From contig JAWSUW010000099.1 of the NCBI GenBank assembly GCA_033549245.1, positions 1 through 13,667 of the forward strand: DNA of 13,667 nucleotides, in the 5' to 3' direction. This document shows, piece by piece, positions 5,776 to 12,308 of the stretch. Origin of the DNA: Fusibacter_D sp033549245 (lineage in GTDB: Bacteria > Bacillota > Clostridia > Peptostreptococcales > Acidaminobacteraceae). The notes under the pieces are model-generated. The model ran no database searches, was not told the origin of the DNA, and worked only from the letters and a program-made list of their open reading frames with translations. Each line of letters opens with the position of its first letter. The stretch's first letter is position 1. The position numbers and the translations under genes were made by a program.

Positions 5776-7749
5776 ATGAAGAAAGTTATTACTATTATGC
5801 TGCTCGTAGCATTAGTTTTAATGCCCATTAGCAGTACCAGTGTGGCTTTTGCCCACAAAAGCGGATCATATGCACATGATACCAGCGATCTAACAAGTAA
5901 CCCAGAATGGATGTCTGACCTTAACGATAGTCTTCTTATCAGTGAACTGTCGATTCCTGGGACCCATGATTCTATGACCTTTAAAGGCGATCTTGCCTCT
6001 GGTGCAGATATGGCACAATGTCAAGTGATGAATCTTGAACAACAGCTTGAAGCTGGCATACGTTCACTCGATATCCGCTTAGCTCATTATGAAAACAGAT
6101 CAACTGGCGAAGATAGCTTTGCTGTTTTTCATGGTATGTTCTATCAGGGGAGCAACTTTGATGATGTCCTCACTACGGTTCAAATTTTTCTCGCAAATCA
6201 TCCTAACGAAACAGTCCTGATGCGGGTAAAAGAAGAAGACCCGAGCATGGGTATGATCGATGGCTTTGAACTCACCGACACGCCTTTCAGTACAACCTTT
6301 GAAACGTATGCTCATAAATATAGCGACATCATTTGGAAGCCTGATGTTCAGATAAAGATACCTCAGCTTCGCAATGTTCGAGGGAAGATAGTGATTCTCC
6401 AGGATTTTTCAGGCACTTACACTGAAGGACTTGATGATCTTGGGAGTAGTTTAGTCAATCGTAATTTTGGTATCCCTTATGATTCCGATGATGGCTATGT
6501 TGAAAACCAGGATATGTATGAAGTCAATACATCTTCAATGTACGCTAAATGGACCAACATAAAGAACCAAATGTATCGCACCGATAAAGCTTACATGTCT
6601 TTACTTGAAAACAAACTATATATTAACCACTTAAGTGCTACTGGAATAACTCTTCTTCCAATATCTCTGCCATACTTTGTTGCCAGTGGTCATGTTACTG
6701 CTGATACCGATTCAGAACGCTTATGGACAGGCTATCTTGATCAAGTATCAGTTGGCAAGCTTATAATTGATACTTTCATTGAAGTTTTTGCATCTGGGAA
6801 GTATAAAGCTCAAGATCCAATATTTGCTGAGGGGATTTATCCTGATTTCCCAAGAGATGACACCAAAATCCCTATGATTGAGTTTGTCGAGGTTTCGGAA
6901 GAAGTTAAAACTTGGCTAAATCCGATAAAATGGGTTTGGGAAACGGTGACAAAGTTGGTTGAAAAGACGATAAACTATACCTTGCATCCCGTTTTCTACG
7001 AAGGCATGAATGAGTTGACGATGGATCATCTTGGAAATTATAGTCGAGTAGGGATAATTATGGCGGACTTCCCTGGTCCCGACCTAATTGATAAAATCAT
7101 CGAAATGAATCCTTGGAGAGATATACCTTTTGTCAGTATTGATTCACCCGACACGCCAGTCACCCTTTTTTCTGGTGATTATTTAGCTGTCAGCGCTTCC
7201 TTTACCGATGCAGGTAAGAGTGCTAATCATACAGCGGGTATCAATTGGGGAGATAGTCTCAACCAAACAGTCGATACCAACTTGGCAATAACTGAAAATG
7301 TTCCACCATTATCCGGTTATGTAAGTGGTAGCCACCAATATTTTGTTCCAGGAAAGTATACTGTGACTGTTTCTGTGAGTGGTAGTGAAAGTACTGGTGA
7401 TGATTCAATCCTCGTTGAAGTTCTTCCTATTCCAGTTGACTTAACCCTTAGACCGATTGTCAACGCTAAATCTAATGGTGCAGTCCAAGTGGTGATATAC
7501 GGTAATGTCGACTTTGATGTATCACAGCTTCTCATCGATTCTGTGCTGTTAGGACCTAACCATGCTACGGTGTTCCAAAACGCTTCCGATGATGTGGACA
7601 ACGATGGCCACATGGACCGAATCATGCACTTCCGTACAGCGGATATCGGACTGATATCAACCGATACAAGTCTAATCTTAATCGGTCAAAATAATGCAGG
7701 TCTTTATTATGGTGGAGAATGTCTCCTCAAGGATCAACAGAAAAAATAA
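5776..7749 (+). CDS. Secreted phosphatidylinositol-specific phospholipase C-like protein with PKD-like domain
   Basis: The 657-residue product starts with a signal peptide (MKKVITIMLLVALVLMPISS, cleavage likely after AFA at residue 26), so it is exported. The mature N-terminal part is a PI-PLC X-type TIM barrel. SIPGTHDSMT carries the predicted catalytic His64, GIRSLDIR (94-101) the conserved Arg/Asp set, and VFHGMFYQG the second catalytic His119. The barrel seems to close with RVGIIMADFPGPDLID. Residues about 450-550 resemble a PKD/Ig-like domain (INWGD, HQYFVPGKYTVTVSVSG), followed by an uncharacterised beta-rich tail. Bacterial enzymes of this family cleave phosphatidylinositol or GPI anchors. 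ATG 5776 is preferred over GTG 5767 because the latter lies within the AGGAGGTG ribosome binding site. It is the only plus-strand gene among minus-strand modules, has its own promoter and terminator, and by eye has higher GC than its neighbours, suggesting separate acquisition. Confidence 0.92.
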   Translation: MKKVITIMLLVALVLMPISSTSVAFAHKSGSYAHDTSDLTSNPEWMSDLNDSLLISELSIPGTHDSMTFKGDLASGADMAQCQVMNLEQQLEAGIRSLDIRLAHYENRSTGEDSFAVFHGMFYQGSNFDDVLTTVQIFLANHPNETVLMRVKEEDPSMGMIDGFELTDTPFSTTFETYAHKYSDIIWKPDVQIKIPQLRNVRGKIVILQDFSGTYTEGLDDLGSSLVNRNFGIPYDSDDGYVENQDMYEVNTSSMYAKWTNIKNQMYRTDKAYMSLLENKLYINHLSATGITLLPISLPYFVASGHVTADTDSERLWTGYLDQVSVGKLIIDTFIEVFASGKYKAQDPIFAEGIYPDFPRDDTKIPMIEFVEVSEEVKTWLNPIKWVWETVTKLVEKTINYTLHPVFYEGMNELTMDHLGNYSRVGIIMADFPGPDLIDKIIEMNPWRDIPFVSIDSPDTPVTLFSGDYLAVSASFTDAGKSANHTAGINWGDSLNQTVDTNLAITENVPPLSGYVSGSHQYFVPGKYTVTVSVSGSESTGDDSILVEVLPIPVDLTLRPIVNAKSNGAVQVVIYGNVDFDVSQLLIDSVLLGPNHATVFQNASDDVDNDGHMDRIMHFRTADIGLISTDTSLILIGQNNAGLYYGGECLLKDQQKK

Positions 7750-7804
7750 ATGAAATTTTGATGATTAGGACATGAATTACGACTTGGTATGTCAAAATCG
7801 TTAT

Positions 7805-7846
7805 ACAACCCCGGAGCACTTATTCATGAGTTCCGGGGTTGTTTTA
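7805..7846 (+). terminator. Rho-independent terminator of the phospholipase gene
   Basis: ACAACCCCGGA (7805-7815) pairs perfectly with TCCGGGGTTGT (7832-7842), followed by TTTT. It lies about 55 nt after the stop. Confidence 0.9.
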
Positions 7847-7860
7847 ATGATTAGCCCTTA

Positions 7861-7890
7861 GTTTATGCCGCTTGGTACCGCATACCATTT
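7861..7890. repeat. Dispersed palindromic repeat, copy 5 (short form)
   Basis: GTTTATGCCGCTTGGTACCG followed by CATACCATTT. It lacks the variable middle and has a changed loop. It lies about 35 bp beyond the stop of the minus-strand gene at 7925. Confidence 0.6.
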
Positions 7891-7924
7891 TCAACCAAAT
7901 AGCAATCACAACTCCTACAACACT

Positions 7925-8155
7925 CTAAAATAGTATATCCTCTTCATCATCATTTGACATTCTTTGACTAGGATTAACTTCATTGAAATATTTTTTATCT
8001 TCACTGATGAAATTACCATAAGGCACACCACCTTCTGTATACCCTGCAACAAAATCCATATCGTACAAATCCATAATATATTCTTCATGTTGTTCTTCAG
8101 TCCAAATTTCCTTCTTTTTTCTTGTTCTCTTTTTAGTTTTATTATTTTTGCCCAT
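7925..8155 (-). CDS. Small hydrophilic conserved-type protein of unknown function
   Basis: A 76-residue protein with a very basic N-terminus (GKNNKTKKRTRKKK) and an acidic C-terminus (NDDEED). The middle, MDFVAGYTEGGVPYGNF, resembles the short motif (phe/val-AGYT-x-GG-x-PYG) found in many small uncharacterised bacterial proteins. AGGAGA lies about 12 nt before the ATG, a rather long spacing. It follows the XRE/ImmA gene by 84 bp on the same strand and may be cotranscribed with that antitoxin locus. The charge pattern suggests nucleic-acid or protein binding, but no function can be assigned. Confidence 0.72.
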   Translation of the reverse strand: MGKNNKTKKRTRKKKEIWTEEQHEEYIMDLYDMDFVAGYTEGGVPYGNFISEDKKYFNEVNPSQRMSNDDEEDILF

Positions 8156-8239
8156 ATTCTAATAAATCTCCTATTAATTCTTCTAAGAACTTAGATTTGC
8201 CCGAAAGTCGTATAGAAGTCTACAACCGTTCACATAAAA

Positions 8240-9295
8240 CTATTCATTTAATTCATACTTTTCTTTAATTTCATTGAATCGATTATATGGAACCTTATTT
8301 TCTTTTTGTAATCTGCTTAACACAATTCCTGGAGATATTCCAATTTTATTTGCAAACGAAACTATACAATCTTTAGTATAGCAATTAGAATTAATAAATG
8401 CATCAAATGAACTTTGTTCAATCAGTGTATTTTTTGCGAAGAAGTCAGCCTCATCTTCTTGCTCCTCTGTTGTGTTCTCTACATTGGTGATATGACCCGA
8501 TATTATGTGATGAAGTTCATGAAATAAACTGAACCAAAACTTATCTGCGTATTTTCCTCTTACTGTCAAACCCATTACGATTTTATTTCCGTCATAAAAA
8601 GTCGCTCCATGCAAGAATGACCCACCAATATGAGGAAGAAAAACCAGCGCAATGCCACAACTTGCTAATACTTTTACAAGCTTCTCACAAAAAAATTCTG
8701 GTTCACTCGTAGTCATTTCTCTAATTGTTGGAATTTGCTCCTTCAATTTACTAATATTAATGGGATCCACATTATACTTTCGTGCTTCTATTCTAGCCTT
8801 TTGAGCCCATACAGCAAGACTATAGTCACTAAATATATTTTCACCGGTTTTTCTAAATGCAATTCCAGGAATTCTCAAATTGTCTAGCAACTTTATTTTT
8901 GCCACTTCAAAAAAGTGTCTTAACTGAATCACCTTTTCTTCCGCAACCCTCGTTTTCTCCACCCATCCCAGAGTAGCAATCTTGGCATAAGGAAAATCTT
9001 TGATTAATTCTATATCCTGCTCCATATCTTTTTCTGTTGCAACACGCATTAACTTTTCTCTATAAATAGCTTCAAGATTATTCCAAAATCCAGCTGGAAC
9101 ACCTAATACCGATTCCAATCTTAATGCAACATCATGAGTTAATTCAACTTGTCCATTAATTAATCTACTCACATGCTTTTCTGACAAATCCATTCTAAGA
9201 GCAAATTCTTTTTGTTTCATTCCTCGATTTTCAATTTGCTCTCTTATCGTCGAACCTGGCGGAATAGCAATAGTGTGTTTACTAAACCTCATCAT
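8240..9295 (-). CDS. HigA-type antitoxin: XRE helix-turn-helix fused to ImmA/IrrE metallopeptidase-like domain
   Basis: The 351-residue protein starts with a HigA/VapI-type HTH (IPPGSTIREQIENRGMKQKE to about residue 75, including SEKHVSRLINGQ and VPAGFW). It ends with an ImmA/IrrE-like domain containing FHELHH (HExxH: His259, Glu260, His263) and EDEADFFA, which supplies the usual third zinc ligand (Glu282). Fusions of this type serve as antitoxin and autorepressor in higBA loci, and the peptidase domain may regulate turnover. AGGAGG precedes the ATG pair at 9295. The upstream partner (9319-9477) is a shortened HigB, so this antitoxin seems to be orphaned. Two palindromes at 9490-9505 and 9545-9560 flank the promoter and are probable binding sites for its HTH. 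Confidence 0.93.
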   Translation of the reverse strand: MMRFSKHTIAIPPGSTIREQIENRGMKQKEFALRMDLSEKHVSRLINGQVELTHDVALRLESVLGVPAGFWNNLEAIYREKLMRVATEKDMEQDIELIKDFPYAKIATLGWVEKTRVAEEKVIQLRHFFEVAKIKLLDNLRIPGIAFRKTGENIFSDYSLAVWAQKARIEARKYNVDPINISKLKEQIPTIREMTTSEPEFFCEKLVKVLASCGIALVFLPHIGGSFLHGATFYDGNKIVMGLTVRGKYADKFWFSLFHELHHIISGHITNVENTTEEQEDEADFFAKNTLIEQSSFDAFINSNCYTKDCIVSFANKIGISPGIVLSRLQKENKVPYNRFNEIKEKYELNE

Positions 9296-9318
9296 AAAGT
9301 CCTCCTATTCACATTGCT

Positions 9319-9477
9319 TTAATGGTAATCCTCTATATTAATAATTCTTACGAACTTAATCTCATCTACACGTTGATGAATTAAAGTTGCCATTCTCTCA
9401 CCATACTCCTTTTTTGCACAAGTAAAATCTGTACATACTCTTTTTAATTTGTTCGACTTGTACTCAATGCCAAGCAA
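9319..9477 (-). pseudogene. HigB-type toxin with central in-frame deletion
   Basis: TTG 9477 with AGAGGTG upstream opens a 52-residue frame. Its first 41 residues (LLGIEYKSNKLKRVCTDFTC, AKKEYGERMATLIHQRVDEI) match the N-terminus of HigB/'plasmid maintenance killer' toxins, and its last 11 (FVRIINIEDYH) match their C-terminus. Members are usually about 90-110 residues. The central segment, with the GRCHPL and HPYRL-type strands of the RelE fold and the catalytic basic residues, is absent, yet the frame is kept. The gene ends 23 nt before the antitoxin start, the normal higB-higA order. The product is very unlikely to be an active mRNA interferase. Confidence 0.75.
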
Positions 9478-9489
9478 CTCATCACCTCT

Positions 9490-9505
9490 TTACCTGTTAG
9501 GTTAA
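9490..9505 (-). promoter_or_regulatory. Predicted antitoxin operator 1
   Basis: TTACCTGTTAGGTTAA is an imperfect palindrome (TTAaCCT/AGGtTAA-type arms) between the -10 and the higB start. The related site at 9545-9560 supports a shared repressor. Confidence 0.65.
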
Positions 9506-9508
9506 TTA

Positions 9509-9537
9509 ATTATAACATAACTTTAAAATTACCTCAA
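9509..9537 (-). promoter_or_regulatory. Promoter of the higBA locus
   Basis: On the minus strand TTGAGG (9537-9532), a 17-bp spacer and TATAAT (9514-9509). It lies between the two operator palindromes; a further TTACCT half-site is at 9529-9534. This is the arrangement expected for toxin-antitoxin autorepression. Confidence 0.75.
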
Positions 9538-9544
9538 TTTATTT

Positions 9545-9560
9545 TTACCTTATAGGTTAA
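9545..9560 (-). promoter_or_regulatory. Predicted antitoxin operator 2
   Basis: TTACCTTATAGGTTAA, 13 of 16 identical to operator 1, sits just upstream of the -35 element. Confidence 0.65.
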
Positions 9561-9600
9561 TTTTGTCAAATGGAAAATCATAAAATATTAAAGTGATACT

Positions 9601-9650
9601 TGTAGTCACAGATATTACCCCCGCATTAGTAAGTAGTACACACAGTACTA
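9601..9650. repeat. Dispersed palindromic repeat, copy 6 (diverged)
   Basis: TGTAGTCACAGATATTACCC then CCGCATTAGTAA-GTA-GTACACACAG. It is followed by sequence shared with the flank of copy 8 (GGGAAATAGAATT). Confidence 0.65.
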
Positions 9651-9782
9651 TTTCCAACAATCAAATTCAATTAAATTTTGGGAAATAGAATTGATCAAAA
9701 TAAAAGCCATTAAATGTTATTAACACATTCAATGGCTTTATTGATTTGGAAGAATACTTTTGTTTCTATATCGAACGATGTA
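9651..9782 (-). other. Non-coding remnant between repeats 6 and 7, with a terminator hairpin
   Basis: No full gene is present. AAAGCCATTAAATGT (9703-9717) pairs with ACATTCAATGGCTTT (9725-9739) and on the minus strand is followed by TATTTTG, so it is probably a terminator. Just beyond it the minus strand reads FDQFYFP before a stop. The same short coding tail (FDEFYFP) occurs near 12045, next to repeat 8. These look like 3' ends of a lost gene family. Confidence 0.45.
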
Positions 9783-9838
9783 CTTGTCAGTACAATGTTA
9801 ATGCCACAACCACAGTTTGGTACGTGATACCCTCAGTA
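9783..9838. repeat. Dispersed palindromic repeat, copy 7 (extended form)
   Basis: CTTGTCAGTACAATGTTAAT, GCCACAACCACAG, then TTTGGTAC-GTG-ATACCCTCAG. The extension GTCAGTACA is shared with copy 9. It ends at the stop codon of the minus-strand gene at 9839. Confidence 0.75.
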
Positions 9839-10063
9839 TTATCCAGTAGACTTTTTAGTTCGAATTTTCTTCATATATTCGTTTTTTAGTGCGTTTTCAG
9901 ATTCCAACCTTATAATTTTCTTTTTTAAATCCGCGATATAGTCTGTGGTAACCTTAACACCACCTCGTACAGCAACTTCTTCATGTTGACTCATATCATT
10001 GAGCCACTGATTCACCGAATTATCTCTAAGGTTATTGTAAGTTTCATCCTCTTTACCAAACAT
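9839..10063 (-). CDS. Small coiled-coil-like protein of unknown function
   Basis: The chosen start (ATG 10063) gives 74 residues and has GGAGG 9-10 nt upstream. The longer frame from 10084 has no binding site and would place GGAGG inside the gene. The protein is hydrophilic: a first part NNLRDNSVNQWLNDMSQHEE, then VAVRGGVKVTTDYIADLKKK, and a C-terminal helix rich in Lys/Glu (IIRLESENALKNEYMKKIR) with a leucine/isoleucine spacing fit for a short coiled coil. No signal peptide or enzyme motif. It sits alone between repeat 7, which touches its stop codon, and the GH5 gene. I do not recognise the family. Confidence 0.7.
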   Translation of the reverse strand: MFGKEDETYNNLRDNSVNQWLNDMSQHEEVAVRGGVKVTTDYIADLKKKIIRLESENALKNEYMKKIRTKKSTG

Positions 10064-10157
10064 AGGGTTAAGCCTCCATTTCAAATTTAAATGTTATAGC
10101 AACATGGTGTACCGGAGCTCATATTTGCAATTTTTCTCTAATAATCAATATTTGTTT

Positions 10158-11804
10158 TTAAGCAAGTCGAACCCAATCAACCGCCACTTCTCCAAACACA
10201 ACTTCAATTTTTAATCTCCGGATTCCCAGTTGATCCAATTTTACTCCAGGGAAGGAAAAGGTAGTATAATCACATTCTTTCAAGAATTCAATTTTTTTAA
10301 TCACTTGATCGTTCTCATATACAATCAATTCGCCATTTTCCAAGCCTCGTAAACTGACTTGCCATTCACTCTCACTTTGATCTTCAGTAAAGGTATAGCA
10401 GGCAAACTCTCTTTTTTCTAATGCCAGAGCATTGAAATCCCACTGATTATAAAAACCAACTTTGGACTGAGCAGGCCTATTATGTGTTATAAGTTTCATG
10501 CCAGTATTGCATCTATGCGAATGTTCATTTTCATGATGGCGATTACTTAAATATGAATGCCCACTCCCTGGAAATTCGTCAAAATCAATCCCCATCACTC
10601 TTGTGCCTGAATTTCTAAACACTGCATCTGTGACATTTTTATTTTTTATGCAGTTCTCAAATTTAATATTATGAAGCAACTCATCAAAAATTGTTCTTGC
10701 CTTCTGGTAACCTGGGTGTTTCCCACCTTCCAAATAGGCTAAAATCTCATTCCAACCTNNNNNNNNNNNNNNNNGTTGCTTTATGGTATACGGGGAATTT
10801 ATCGCTTCCATTTTTTTTGCTGGCCATATGTTGTAACCAATGTTCAATTCAAGAGCTAGAGGATACATAGCAGAAAACCACTCCAGCACGTTCTCGCCGG
10901 TTTCACCCAACCATAAAGGCAAGTTCATTTTCAACGACAATTCTACAAACTCTTCAAATGCCTGATAATCCGGGCTACAACCATAACGATGGAAATGAAT
11001 TACCATATTGGGATCATACACCCGATCAAATACTTCAGTACTAGTCGACCAGTGGTGACCTTCAATAGAAAACATATGTTTATCATCGATTTTTCTTATT
11101 TCATAAATGACGTCCTCATAGAACTTAATCAATTGGGGCAACAAATAATCGAAATTCTCTATTTGCGAGTCACTTGGCCGAATGGGCTCGTTAAGAAGAT
11201 CATATCCACCAACTATGAATCGATCTTTGTATCTTCTGGCTAATTCCTTCCAGAGTTCTATACACTGCTTATAGCTATGTTCATCGATAAATAGTCTGGG
11301 AATATCATCTATGCTGTCATCAATATTCGCACCAGTTTGTCCGCCCGGTGCTCCATGCATATCAATAAAAGCATAAAGTGAATATTTTTCACACCAATCC
11401 AAACATTGATCAATTAACTTGAAACCCGATTCAATAAATTTAATTTCCTCATCTTCTTCCATAAGTAAGCGCCAATGAATAGGAATACGTACAGAATTGT
11501 AACCTAATTCTGCCATATCTCTTATTTCCGCTTCTGTAATGTAATGACTTCTGAACTCTTCAAAAAAATGCTCCTTATAGGCCTTGCCTGTCAGTTCTTC
11601 AACTACCCTTTCAATTCGTCTTGGTCGATCAAAACGGCTGTTCCTAAACGACTTCCACATATAGCCTTCATTGAGGAACCAGTTTCCAAGTCCCCAGCCG
11701 GTCAGCAAAATTTCCTCACCAATTCCATTAACAATTGATGTCCCATTTGCCTTGAGATAGCCACATACCCGACTTTTACTCGTTTTATCTATTGGTTTCA
11801 TCAC
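10158..11804 (-). CDS. Glycoside hydrolase family 5 (cellulase-like) protein with C-terminal beta domain
   Basis: The frame encodes about 548 residues. A (beta/alpha)8 GH5 domain occupies about residues 15-370: GWGLGNWFLNEGY at the start, SVRIPIHWR (104-112), IDMHGAPGG (147-155), YDLLNEP with predicted acid/base Glu206, HFHRY (270-274) and LWLGETGEN with predicted nucleophile Glu301. The last 120 residues or so form a beta-rich region (WDFNALALEKREFACYTF, WQVSLRGLENGELIVYEND) that could bind carbohydrate, CBM-like. No signal peptide is present, so it probably acts on imported oligosaccharides; beta-glucan or related substrates are typical of the family. An assembly gap (10759-10774) lies after residue 343 but the frame agrees on both sides. 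The start is uncertain: ATG 11804/11801 has only a weak binding site, and an in-frame ATG at 11834 is cut off by TGA after eight codons. Confidence 0.9.
   Translation of the reverse strand: MMKPIDKTSKSRVCGYLKANGTSIVNGIGEEILLTGWGLGNWFLNEGYMWKSFRNSRFDRPRRIERVVEELTGKAYKEHFFEEFRSHYITEAEIRDMAELGYNSVRIPIHWRLLMEEDEEIKFIESGFKLIDQCLDWCEKYSLYAFIDMHGAPGGQTGANIDDSIDDIPRLFIDEHSYKQCIELWKELARRYKDRFIVGGYDLLNEPIRPSDSQIENFDYLLPQLIKFYEDVIYEIRKIDDKHMFSIEGHHWSTSTEVFDRVYDPNMVIHFHRYGCSPDYQAFEEFVELSLKMNLPLWLGETGENVLEWFSAMYPLALELNIGYNIWPAKKMEAINSPYTIKQXXXXXXGWNEILAYLEGGKHPGYQKARTIFDELLHNIKFENCIKNKNVTDAVFRNSGTRVMGIDFDEFPGSGHSYLSNRHHENEHSHRCNTGMKLITHNRPAQSKVGFYNQWDFNALALEKREFACYTFTEDQSESEWQVSLRGLENGELIVYENDQVIKKIEFLKECDYTTFSFPGVKLDQLGIRRLKIEVVFGEVAVDWVRLA
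10759..10774. other. Assembly gap (16 Ns) inside the GH5 gene
   Basis: Sixteen unknown bases interrupt the GH5 coding region after residue 343, close to the end of the barrel. Because both flanks stay in one frame, the true length probably equals 16 plus or minus a multiple of three. Confidence 0.95.
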
Positions 11805-11874
11805 TGATCACTCGCTTTCTTGTAAATTATTCATAGCTCCTCATTTACAATGATATCACAATTAGGATATTTAC

Positions 11875-11886
11875 GAAATCGATTTC
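11875..11886. promoter_or_regulatory. Perfect 12-bp palindrome upstream of the GH5 gene
   Basis: GAAATCGATTTC lies about 70 bp before the GH5 start. It could be an operator for a sugar-responsive repressor. On the minus strand TTTCGT and TATCAT, spaced by 17 bp, overlap its edge as a weak promoter candidate. Confidence 0.3.
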
Positions 11887-11929
11887 TTTGTCTGCTATAT
11901 TTGGTCTTTCTTCGATTCTGCAAAAAATA

Positions 11930-11956
11930 AAGATCTCACAAAAATCATGAGATCTT
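11930..11956 (-). terminator. Terminator-like hairpin attached to repeat copy 8
   Basis: AAGATCTCA (11930-11938) pairs with TGAGATCTT (11948-11956) and on the minus strand is followed by TTTATTTTTTGCAGAAT. The arrangement repeat-hairpin-T tract-GCAGAAT is shared with 3990-4076. Confidence 0.6.
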
Positions 11957-12000
11957 TTACCGCCTTAAATGCCTCTTGGTGCGTGGCACGCACAGTAGTA
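11957..12000. repeat. Dispersed palindromic repeat, copy 8
   Basis: TACCGCCTTAAATGCCTC then TTGGTGC-GTG-GCACGCACAG. The GTGC/GCAC pair replaces GTAC/GTAC on both arms, a compensating change that keeps the hairpin. Confidence 0.75.
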
Positions 12001-12165
12001 ATACATTCCACTTCCCAAAATCAAATTATTTATCTAATTGGGAAATAGAATTCATCAAAATTGAAAAACGATTAATGCCGTCATTATATTCAATTGCTTC
12101 TTAATAAAGGAATGCCTTCGGCATTCAATTCCCGTTCAGACATAATGGCAGTTTGAGCAAGGGGC
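12001..12165 (-). other. Non-coding remnant between repeats 8 and 9
   Basis: Contains GGGAAATAGAATTCATCAAA, shared with 9680-9700, encoding the short minus-strand tail FDEFYFP before a stop. It also holds a hairpin GAATGCC-TTC-GGCATTC (12110-12126) that could terminate minus-strand transcription. No complete gene is visible; it is probably the wreck of an earlier module. Confidence 0.45.
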
Positions 12166-12222
12166 TGGTCAGTACAGAGTTATTGCAGTTGCCGCCGCGT
12201 TGGTACGTGGTACCAACAGCTG
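12166..12222. repeat. Dispersed palindromic repeat, copy 9 (best-preserved, extended)
   Basis: GGTCAGTACAGAGTTATTGC, AGTTGCCGCC, then the perfect palindrome GTTGGTAC-GTG-GTACCAAC (12199-12217) and AGCTG. Eight-bp arms with a 3-nt loop. It lies downstream of the terminator of the minus-strand gene at 12309. Confidence 0.85.
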
Positions 12223-12253
12223 TCATGACACTACAAGCATGCAAAGGATCATT

Positions 12254-12296
12254 TAAAAAACCTCTCCATCCAATGGTTATAATGGTAAGAGAGGTT
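12254..12296 (-). terminator. Rho-independent terminator of the membrane-anchored protein gene
   Basis: AACCTCTC (12259-12266) pairs with GAGAGGTT (12289-12296). On the minus strand the stem is followed by TTTTTTAAAT, about 12 nt after the stop codon at 12309. Confidence 0.85.
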
Positions 12297-12308
12297 ATAA
12301 TCCTTATT

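Noticed and set aside
7964..8194. Plus-strand hydrophobic ORF opposite the small basic protein
   Set aside because: Its Phe/Ile-rich sequence arises from the antisense of Lys/Asn codons in the minus-strand gene.
10085..10157. A tenth palindromic repeat (ATGGTGTACCGGAGC near 10105)
   Set aside because: The position fits the pattern behind the GH5 gene, but similarity is too low to claim.
11808..11810. TGA in the GH5 leader as a third selenocysteine codon
   Set aside because: No hairpin follows it, the context has no Cys or redox motif, and GH5 enzymes have no Sec members that I know of.
3849..12222. Straight assignment of the palindromic repeats as integron attC sites
   Set aside because: They are short, have no clear RYYYAAC/GTTRRRY pair, and no integrase is in the window. 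Kept as a hypothesis in the findings only.
3849..12222. CRISPR array
   Set aside because: The repeats are hundreds to thousands of bases apart, vary in length and flank genes; there are no regular spacers.
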